From positions 62,001 through 126,000 of the forward strand of contig JANPER010000122.1 of assembly GCA_031423015.1 (NCBI GenBank): a DNA stretch of 64,000 bases, written 5' to 3'. The notes beneath the pieces were generated by a model. It saw nothing but the letters and a program-made list of their open reading frames with translations. It did not search any database and was not told the origin of the DNA. Shown piece after piece: positions 44,496 through 52,353 of the stretch; position 1 is the first letter of the stretch, and each line of letters starts with the position of its first letter. Position numbers and translations under genes: made by a program. Source of the DNA: DATGPD01 sp031423015. Lineage in GTDB: Bacteria; Planctomycetota; UBA1135; UBA2386.

Positions 44496-45887
44496 ATGAG
44501 TTCTGCACTGCGCGATCAGGGCCAGACTGTTGTCGTCAAGCGACCGTTGCAGGCGCCATTCGACGGCGCGAGCGTACTGGTAGTCAGCGATGACCCCACG
44601 CTCTGCGAGTCCGCCCGCGTGGTCCTGGGTGACCACGGTTACGACGTTCGGTCGGCGCCAATCAGGTCGTCCACCATCGTCCCGGCGACCAGCGACGTCG
44701 ACGTCATCATGCTCGACGCCAGCGTACTCGACAACGAAGCGCTGAGCTTCCTGAGCCAGCTGCGTGCCGCGTGCGGCACCGTGCCGGTCGTTGCCGTGTG
44801 CGAGGCAAGCGCGCTGGACCGAGTCGGCGACATGATGGCGAACGGCGCCTCCGACTTCGTGGTGCGACCGATCGAGGCCGTAGCCCACCGCACGCTGGCC
44901 ACGATGAACCAGGCCCTGCGCGCCGCACGCCTGGCCCGCGACAACCGCCGCTTGCAACAACGTCTCGCGGTCGAGCAGGCCAGCGCCGGCTTCGTCGGTT
45001 GCAGCCCACTGCACCGGCGCTTGCTCACGGTCGTGGCGCGCGCCACCGACAGCGAGGCCACGTCGCTCATCGAGGGTCGCCCAGGCACCGGCAAGACCTC
45101 GCTGGCCCAGCTGATTCAGCGCGGTGGCCGACGCTCGCACACCGCGCTCACGGTTCGGCAGAGCGATGGCCTCACCGGCGACGCGCTCGATACCGCTTTA
45201 CAAGAAGCCCAGCGTGGCACGCTGTTGCTGGAGGACATCGATCGCCTGCCTGGGGAGACCCAGAGTCGCCTGGTTCGCTACCTCAAGGATCGCCACGACA
45301 CGGGCAACAGCAACCAGGCGCGCCTCATCGTCACGACCAGCGCGCGGTTGCCCGAACTGGTCGCGCGCGGCGCGTTTCGCGAGGACGTCTACTACCGGCT
45401 GAACGTGTTGCCGATTCTGGTGCCGACATTGGCCGAGCGGCGTGACGACATCCCGATCCTCGCGAATCACTTTCTGAAGCGCGCCGCTGAGTCAACGGGA
45501 GTGTCGCCAAAGGGCTTCTCGCCCGCGGCGATGGCGTTGCTCGAAACCAACCCATGGCCCGGCAACGTCGCGCAGCTGCAGAACGCCGTCCAGCGCGCGC
45601 ACGCAATCGCCGGCAATAGCCCGATCGATCGCGTGCACCTGGTGGGTTCGCAGGCGGTCGGGGTCGAGGCGAGTCCAGTGCGCCCAAGAACCGTGGAGGT
45701 GGGCGAGGGCGAGGAAGACGACGTCGACGAGGCCTCGATCAAGCCGTTCAAGGACGAGGAGAAGAGGCTGCTGTCACGCGCCCTCCGCGCCACCAAGGGC
45801 AATGTACGCCGCGCCGCTCAGCTGCTGCGCATCGGCCGCGCTACGCTGTACCGCAAGATCCAGTCGTACAAGCTGCGCTTGCACTGA
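44496..45887 (+). CDS. NtrC-family regulator lacking the GAFTGA loop
   Basis: A 463-residue protein. An N-terminal receiver domain (about 20-140) has an acidic pocket (VVSDD) and candidate phospho-acceptor Asp74 in VIMLDAS; the usual Lys near its end is Arg (VVRPIEA). The AAA+ domain (about 165-400) has Walker A EGRPGTGKTS, Walker B GTLLLEDIDRLPGETQSRLV, and the downstream FREDVYYRLNVLPILVPTLA typical of sigma-54 activators. Between Walker A and B the segment carrying GAFTGA is replaced by LTVRQSDGLTGDALDTALQE. A Fis-type helix-turn-helix ends the protein (GNVRRAAQLLRIGRATLYRK). Without GAFTGA it may not remodel sigma-54 polymerase, as in NtrC/TyrR-type proteins that work with sigma-70. Confidence 0.88.
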   Translation: MSSALRDQGQTVVVKRPLQAPFDGASVLVVSDDPTLCESARVVLGDHGYDVRSAPIRSSTIVPATSDVDVIMLDASVLDNEALSFLSQLRAACGTVPVVAVCEASALDRVGDMMANGASDFVVRPIEAVAHRTLATMNQALRAARLARDNRRLQQRLAVEQASAGFVGCSPLHRRLLTVVARATDSEATSLIEGRPGTGKTSLAQLIQRGGRRSHTALTVRQSDGLTGDALDTALQEAQRGTLLLEDIDRLPGETQSRLVRYLKDRHDTGNSNQARLIVTTSARLPELVARGAFREDVYYRLNVLPILVPTLAERRDDIPILANHFLKRAAESTGVSPKGFSPAAMALLETNPWPGNVAQLQNAVQRAHAIAGNSPIDRVHLVGSQAVGVEASPVRPRTVEVGEGEEDDVDEASIKPFKDEEKRLLSRALRATKGNVRRAAQLLRIGRATLYRKIQSYKLRLH

Positions 45888-46048
45888 GCCGCGCCGGGGG
45901 CGTCCCGTTTCATTGCGGGCTCATTGCGGGTGCAGACGGCGGCGACGGGAAGTCGCTGTCCCTTGGCACACCGGCCAGGGCAAGATGGGGTTCTTCAACC
46001 GGCCAACGCCTCCGGCCGGCCCACTCCATCTCACACTTCAGGTCCTTG

Positions 46049-46657
46049 ATGCGCGCATTCGTTGGTCTCCTTCTGGTCGGCACCCTCTCCCTAGCAACCA
46101 CCGCGCAAACGCCCGTCTCGCTGACCGGGCGGGTCGAGCGCGTGCCGTCCAATCCGTGCAACGGCGCGGCCACCCACAAGATCGCTTGCACCGAGATTCT
46201 CCTGCGTAGTGCGACGGTCGACCTCACCACATGGGAAGGCCGGATGGCCGACCTCTCGGGCGAGAGCGAAGGGACTCTGACGTGCCCGCTGATCAACATC
46301 AGCGATGCGGTAGCAGCGCCGCAGAGTACCAGCACGTTCTCCCTCGGTGGCTTCCGCATCAACAGCACGGTCATCTTCACGACCACCGCACCGGTCGGGT
46401 CCGTCGTTGCCTACTTCTTCTCGTGCGAGCCCGGCTTCCTGCCGATCGCGAACTTTGGCACGGTGCAGCTCAATCCGCTGACCAACTTCATCTTCTGGCA
46501 ACTCGACGTCAGCATCGGCGTCGCGCTGCGCACGGTGCGCATCCCGAACGTCCCCGGCCTGGTAGGACAAGTCGCCCTGTTCCAGACCGCGTTCGTCAGT
46601 GTCACCCCCACACTCGAAGTCAAGTTGCTGAACGCGGGCTGCTTCACTATTCAGTAG
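46049..46657 (+). CDS. Secreted protein with the shared C-terminal domain
   Basis: A 202-residue protein with a signal peptide (MRAFVGLLLVGTLSLATTAQ). The mature chain is beta-rich and has six Cys. The C-terminal 100 residues follow the pattern seen in other exported proteins of this window: APVGSVVAYFFSCEPGFLPI, FGTVQLNPLTNFIFWQLDVS, then IPNVPGLVGQVALFQTAFVS. The start may be ATG at 46049 or TTG one codon earlier. No enzyme motif is visible. It is the smallest member of the set and may be the domain with little else attached. It lies between the NtrC-like gene and the MoxR operon. Confidence 0.7.
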   Translation: MRAFVGLLLVGTLSLATTAQTPVSLTGRVERVPSNPCNGAATHKIACTEILLRSATVDLTTWEGRMADLSGESEGTLTCPLINISDAVAAPQSTSTFSLGGFRINSTVIFTTTAPVGSVVAYFFSCEPGFLPIANFGTVQLNPLTNFIFWQLDVSIGVALRTVRIPNVPGLVGQVALFQTAFVSVTPTLEVKLLNAGCFTIQ

Positions 46658-46750
46658 GCGGGAAGCGCGTGGCTGGGGAATAAGCGCGCCGCGGCGCGCG
46701 ACCCCCTACCTGGCAGCGTGGTCGTCGGCTAGCCTCCTGCTGGAGTCCCC

Positions 46751-48268
46751 ATGATCACGTCCCTCGCACCGGTGCACGCGCGCGTCGCCGAGCTGGCCCA
46801 TGGCCGGCGCCGCAATCGCCGCATCTCCGTCTTCCTGCGAACCCTGTTCTATGGGCTGAGCGTGGCAGCGGTCGCCGCGTGGTTCCTGTCCATCGAGTCG
46901 ACGCTGCTCGCGCTGGGCGCGTTGCTCGTGGTCGCGGTAATCGTCGCGGCGATTGCGGCGCTGCTGATCCCGATCGATCCCGTGGTCATCGCCAAGCGCT
47001 ACGACGACAAGGCCGGCACCCAAGACCTGCTCAGCAGTTCGCTCGAACTCCAAGATGGCACCGATCCGTTCGTGCGCGCCGTGCACGAAGACGCTTGCGC
47101 CAACGTCGCGGGCACCGGCCCGCGCGCGCGCGACGTATTCCCGACCGAGGTGCCGCGCGAAGCGCGCTGGTTGCCATACCCCGCGCTCGGCTGTGCCGCC
47201 GCGCTCCTGTTCTTGTTCCTGACGTCTTCGACACCTGACACGGCGCCGCCGTCGGTGGCCGAGATGGACGCCCGCGTCACCGGCGCGCAAACCTTGCAGG
47301 ACATTCGTGAGCGGATCCTGAAGGAGAAGCCGTCGGAGCTCGACAGCGAGCGGTTGCGTCGCCTCAAGGAACTCGAGGACCTGCTGAAGAACGAGCAGGT
47401 GAACCGCAAGGATGCGCTCGCCGAGCTGGCCAAGCTGGCGTCGCAACTGGACAAGGAACGCCAAGAACTCGAGGGCAAGAAGCTCGCCGCCGAGAAGAAC
47501 GCGACCAAGCTCGCCAAAGGCGAAGATCTCAAGGACGCGCAGCGCGACATGGAGGGCGGCAAGTACCGCGAGGCCGCCGCCAAGGTGGAGAAGAAGATCA
47601 AGGAGCTGCAGAAGAAGCTCGACGAGCTGAAGAAGAACAACGGTGACAAGCTCGAGATCGAGAAGATGGAGCAGCGCCTCAAGGCGCTGAAGCAGCTGCT
47701 CGCGGAGTTGCTCGACCTCGAGGCGCTCGGCAAAGAACTGGGCTTCGAGATCGAGGTGCTCGACGCGCTCGATCGCATCGAGGGTGCGCTCGGCGAGTTG
47801 GGCGAGTTCGACGGCGAGGAGTTCGACAACGTGCAGCTCGGACGGCCGCGCAAGGGGCAGCCGGGCGACGAGGAAGGTCGTCAACTGTTCGCCTTCCCGA
47901 GCAGCGACGCTGGCAAAGGCCACAACAAGACGGTCCTCGACAAGGCCAAGCGCGCCCTGACCGAGCGGCAAGAAGAAGAAGCCAAGCTCAAAGAGGGCAA
48001 GGGCAAGTCATCGTTCGGTCAGGTGAAGACCGCGAACGACCGCAGCAAGAGCCAGCTCGCCTACAAGGACGCGGCGATCGCGGCCAAGCAGGCTGCCGAA
48101 GACGCGATCTACCGCCAGAACATCCCCGCCGGCTATCGCAACTACATCCGCTCGTACTTCGAGGCGATGCAGCCCGACGAGCACGGCGGCCGTGAAACCG
48201 ACGAGAACAAGGCGGGCGTCGCCAAGCCAGAGGCTGCGCCCACGCAGGGCGGCGCCAAGAACAAGTAG
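46751..48268 (+). CDS. Membrane-anchored coiled-coil protein, first gene of the MoxR operon
   Basis: A 505-residue protein with two N-terminal membrane helices (about 30-70: FYGLSVAAVAAWFLSIESTL and LGALLVVAVIVAAIAALLIP) and another near 135-155 (ALGCAAALLFLFLTSS). A long, strongly charged coiled coil follows (about 175-340, e.g. KKIKELQKKLDELKKNNGD and MEQRLKALKQLLAELLDLE), then a disordered Lys/Glu-rich tail. Conserved-looking SSSLELQDGTDPFVRAVHED sits between the helices, as in the planctomycetal DUF4175-like proteins found beside MoxR genes. It probably anchors or bridges the AAA+/VWA complex in the membrane. The next gene starts 48 bp downstream, with aga-gagagg as ribosome binding site. 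Confidence 0.75.
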   Translation: MITSLAPVHARVAELAHGRRRNRRISVFLRTLFYGLSVAAVAAWFLSIESTLLALGALLVVAVIVAAIAALLIPIDPVVIAKRYDDKAGTQDLLSSSLELQDGTDPFVRAVHEDACANVAGTGPRARDVFPTEVPREARWLPYPALGCAAALLFLFLTSSTPDTAPPSVAEMDARVTGAQTLQDIRERILKEKPSELDSERLRRLKELEDLLKNEQVNRKDALAELAKLASQLDKERQELEGKKLAAEKNATKLAKGEDLKDAQRDMEGGKYREAAAKVEKKIKELQKKLDELKKNNGDKLEIEKMEQRLKALKQLLAELLDLEALGKELGFEIEVLDALDRIEGALGELGEFDGEEFDNVQLGRPRKGQPGDEEGRQLFAFPSSDAGKGHNKTVLDKAKRALTERQEEEAKLKEGKGKSSFGQVKTANDRSKSQLAYKDAAIAAKQAAEDAIYRQNIPAGYRNYIRSYFEAMQPDEHGGRETDENKAGVAKPEAAPTQGGAKNK

Positions 48269-48316
48269 CGCGCTATCGCCGTCGCGCCAAACACCAGAAC
48301 TAGAGAGAGGACATCC

Positions 48317-49333
<1,017 letters not shown>

Positions 49334-49565
49334 TTCACTTGGGCCGCTATCCCTCTGGGCTGCAAGAGCCGCGATTCCTCGCAGGGCGCGAGCATTCTCC
49401 ATTAACTGTGATTCGCCATATCCGTGAATTCGCCATGATCGAGCGGCTCTGGAAGCCCCCAACAACAACAGCGCCGGTGGCCCCTTCTGGTCGGCGCTGC
49501 GCCGACATCAACCTTGGTTGCGGCCGCCGGCTGCGCTGAGCCTTCGAGTCGGAACGCTAGGCAAC
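49334..49565. other. Intergenic segment of 232 bp inside the MoxR operon, with a short direct repeat
   Basis: The stretch is less GC-rich than its neighbours and separates MoxR from the DUF58 gene, which elsewhere are close. It holds two near-identical copies of a 12-13 bp unit, gtgattcgccat (49408-49419) and gtgaattcgccat (49424-49436). I see no credible small gene, promoter or terminator. The gap may be an old insertion or hold an internal promoter. Confidence 0.45.
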
Positions 49566-50435
49566 ATGTTCGACGCTGACTTCCTGCGCCGGCTCGAGTA
49601 CCTCGACGTCGTCGCCCGCAAGATCCTGCAGGGCCGCATCCGGGCGGAGCGCATGACGAGTAAGCGCGGCACCAGCGTCGAGTTCGAGGACTACCGCCAC
49701 TACACCCCGGGCGACGACCTGCGCTACCTCGACTGGAACGTGTTCGGGCGCCTCGAAGAACTGTTCCTCAAGCTGTTCCGCGAGGAGGAGAACCTGCACA
49801 TGACCGTGCTGCTCGACTGCTCGCAGTCGATGGCATTCGGGCAGCCCGACAAGTTCCTCTACGCGCGCCAGATCGCCGCCGCCATCGCCTACATCGGCAT
49901 GAGCAACCTCGACGACGCCAACGTGCGCCCCTTCGCACGCGACATGGCGGACGCCGCCGAGCGGTTGCGCGGCAAAGGTAAGGTGAAGGTGTTGTTTCCG
50001 TTCCTCACCGAGCTGAGGCACGGCGGCGAAACCGACATGCGACGGGCGTTCAAGCGCTACGTGGCGCTGGAGCGCCGGCGCGGCGTCGTCGTACTGGTGA
50101 GCGACCTCTACGACCGCGACGGCGTGGTGCCCGCCCTGCGCTACCTCAAGAGTCGCAAGCACGAGGTGTTCGTCATCCACGTGATGGACAAGGATGAAGT
50201 CGATCCGCCCCTTCGTGGCGACCTACGCCTCGTCGACAGCGAGACGCAAAGCTACAAGGACATCACCGTCACCGATGCCCTGCGCGCGCGCTACAAGCAG
50301 GCCTTCGAAGGGCACGCGCACACCGTCGAGACCTACTGCCGCAGCGCCGAGGTCGGCTACGTGCGCGCGCTCACGCAGGTGCCGTTCGACACCTTGGTGC
50401 TCAAGATCCTGAAGCGCGGGGGCCTGGTCGCGTGA
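49566..50435 (+). CDS. DUF58 domain protein (VWA-like)
   Basis: A 289-residue cytosolic protein of the DUF58 family, a usual MoxR partner. The diagnostic block is VEFEDYRHYTPGDDLRYLDW (about 40-59), followed by VFGRLEELFLKLFREEENLH. The VWA-like metal site is intact: LLDCSQSMAFG gives DxSxS (about 81-91). VVVLVSDLYDRDGVVPALRY supplies the later Asp. It lacks the N-terminal membrane helices of longer DUF58 proteins. The ATG at 49566 was chosen; its stop overlaps the next gene's GTG by 4 bp. Confidence 0.9.
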   Translation: MFDADFLRRLEYLDVVARKILQGRIRAERMTSKRGTSVEFEDYRHYTPGDDLRYLDWNVFGRLEELFLKLFREEENLHMTVLLDCSQSMAFGQPDKFLYARQIAAAIAYIGMSNLDDANVRPFARDMADAAERLRGKGKVKVLFPFLTELRHGGETDMRRAFKRYVALERRRGVVVLVSDLYDRDGVVPALRYLKSRKHEVFVIHVMDKDEVDPPLRGDLRLVDSETQSYKDITVTDALRARYKQAFEGHAHTVETYCRSAEVGYVRALTQVPFDTLVLKILKRGGLVA

Positions 50436-52351
50436 GCTTTGCTGCGCTCGCGGGCTTGTGGGCGGCGCTGCTCGCGCTGCCGGTGATCGGCCTCTACATT
50501 CTGAAGATCAAGCGCCATCGGCGCGACGTGCCGTACTTGCGGCTGTGGCAAGACCTGGTCGCCGACCAGATGTTCATCACGTTGTTCCAACGCCTGCAGC
50601 GTTGGTTGTCGCTTGCCCTGCAGTTGCTCATCCTGCTGTGTCTGGTCGGGGCCTTCGCGGTGCTGACCCTGTCGGATTCCTTCCTGCGCGAGGACAGCGT
50701 CGTGCTGGTGGTCGACAGCGGCGCCAGCATGAACGGGCGCGCGACGCCCACGCTCGAGAGTGAGACCCGCTTCGCCGTGGCGGTGGCTGCGGCGCGCCAA
50801 CTCGTCGAGGGTCGCTCCGCCGAAGACGAGATCGCCGTGGTCGCGGCGGGCCCGCAACCCGAAGTGCTGCAGGGCTTCTCACGTTCGACCCTGCGCCTGC
50901 GCGAGGCCTGCGACGCGCTGCGGGTCGCGCGCGCCAGCAGCGATCTGCGCGCCGCGCATCGACTCGCCAAGGACCTGCTGGCCGACAAGAAGCACAAGCG
51001 CATCATCGTGTTGAGCGACGCCGCTGGCGGTGTCGCCGAGGCACTCGCCAAGGAAGACACCGACGTGCGCTGGCAGCGCATCGGCGAGCCCGTGGCCAAC
51101 GTCGGCATCGTGCGCTTCCAAGCCCGGCGCAATCACGGTTTGGGCACCGACTACTTGCTCCTGGTGGTCAAGAACTTCGCCAACGAGGCGCAGAGCTGTC
51201 GCGTCGAGATCGGCTTCGAGGGCACCACCAAGAAGGTGCTGCCGCTGGAGCTTGCGGCGGATGGCGAGTTCCAGGAGACGATCCCACTCAACCTGCCGGA
51301 GGGTGGCTACGCCAAGGCTGAGTTGGTGCACAACAAGACCGCCGACGGCAAGGACGGCACCGACGGACTCGCCCTCGATGACGTCGCCTACGCCGCGCTG
51401 CCGAGTTCGCGGCTGTATCGCGTGCTGCTGATCGCGCCCGACGAGGCCACCGAAGCGCCCTTTGCGGCGGCGCTCGGCGCCATGGGCACGCTGGTCGACC
51501 GCGCCGGCTGTCAGGCGATGTCGCTGCCGGTGTTCCTCGCCAAGGCCGACCAACTGGTGAGCACGTTCGATCTGATCTTGCTGATCAACAGCAAGCCCGA
51601 GGCGCTGCCGCTGAACGGCAACTACTTGTGCATCAACGCGCTGCCCGGTGGCCTGCCCGCCAAGGAGCTGGGCCTGGAGACCAAACCCGAACTCAAGAGC
51701 CCTGATGTCGAGCACCCGCTGGCCCGCTTCCTGGAGATCAAGTCGATGCGCCCGGCAGCGGCCAAGCCCCTCGACATCTCGGCGGGCCAAGCGTTCATGT
51801 CGACCGCCGCCGGCCCGGTCGGAGTCGTGTTCCAAACGCCCACGCGCAAGGTGGTCTACCTCGGGATCGACGTGCTGAGCGATCTGTTCTTCTTGCAGGT
51901 CGCGTTCCCCATCCTGCTCCGCAACGTGTTCGGCTGGATCCACGAGCAGGAAAGCGAACTGTTGGAACCGGTCTACAAGCCTGGCGACGTCATCAAGAAT
52001 CGCTTCTCGATCTCCGACGCCAAGGTCGAACTCGGCTTTCGCCACGAATGGTCGCGCAAAGAAGGGACGCACGACATCGCCGTGGTGAACGGCGGTTTTG
52101 CGTTCGCCGATACGGCTGAGCCCGGCCGCTACTGGGTGCGCACCGGCGACCGCGACTTCCGCACGGCGGTCAACCTGTTCGACGCGGCCGAGTCTGACTT
52201 GCGCATGCCACCACCGACCACGACCGCCGACCTCGACGTCGAGCGCGCGGGTTTCTTGTTTGGCCGCGACCTGTGGCCACTTCTTCTGCTCATCGCCTGC
52301 GGCCTGTGGGTGATCGAGTGGGGCCTTTTCCACCGGCGCTTCACCGAGTGA
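50432..52351 (+). CDS. BatA-like membrane protein with a VWA domain (aerotolerance operon type)
   Basis: A 639-residue protein with the BatA N-terminal domain: helix 1 AALAGLWAALLALPVIGLYI, then LKIKRHRRDVPYLRLWQDLV, and helix 2 LSLALQLLILLCLVGAFAVL. A VWA domain follows (about 85-230), but its metal site reads VDSGASMNG, so the second Ser of DxSxS is Gly; metal binding is in doubt. A middle region with a Rossmann-like segment (YRVLLIAPDEATEAPFAAAL) and a C-terminal membrane helix (PLLLLIACGLWVIEWGLF) complete it. It is coupled by GTGA overlaps to the genes on both sides. It probably works as the membrane arm of the MoxR complex. Confidence 0.85.
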   Translation: MSFAALAGLWAALLALPVIGLYILKIKRHRRDVPYLRLWQDLVADQMFITLFQRLQRWLSLALQLLILLCLVGAFAVLTLSDSFLREDSVVLVVDSGASMNGRATPTLESETRFAVAVAAARQLVEGRSAEDEIAVVAAGPQPEVLQGFSRSTLRLREACDALRVARASSDLRAAHRLAKDLLADKKHKRIIVLSDAAGGVAEALAKEDTDVRWQRIGEPVANVGIVRFQARRNHGLGTDYLLLVVKNFANEAQSCRVEIGFEGTTKKVLPLELAADGEFQETIPLNLPEGGYAKAELVHNKTADGKDGTDGLALDDVAYAALPSSRLYRVLLIAPDEATEAPFAAALGAMGTLVDRAGCQAMSLPVFLAKADQLVSTFDLILLINSKPEALPLNGNYLCINALPGGLPAKELGLETKPELKSPDVEHPLARFLEIKSMRPAAAKPLDISAGQAFMSTAAGPVGVVFQTPTRKVVYLGIDVLSDLFFLQVAFPILLRNVFGWIHEQESELLEPVYKPGDVIKNRFSISDAKVELGFRHEWSRKEGTHDIAVVNGGFAFADTAEPGRYWVRTGDRDFRTAVNLFDAAESDLRMPPPTTTADLDVERAGFLFGRDLWPLLLLIACGLWVIEWGLFHRRFTE

Positions 52352-52353
52352 GC

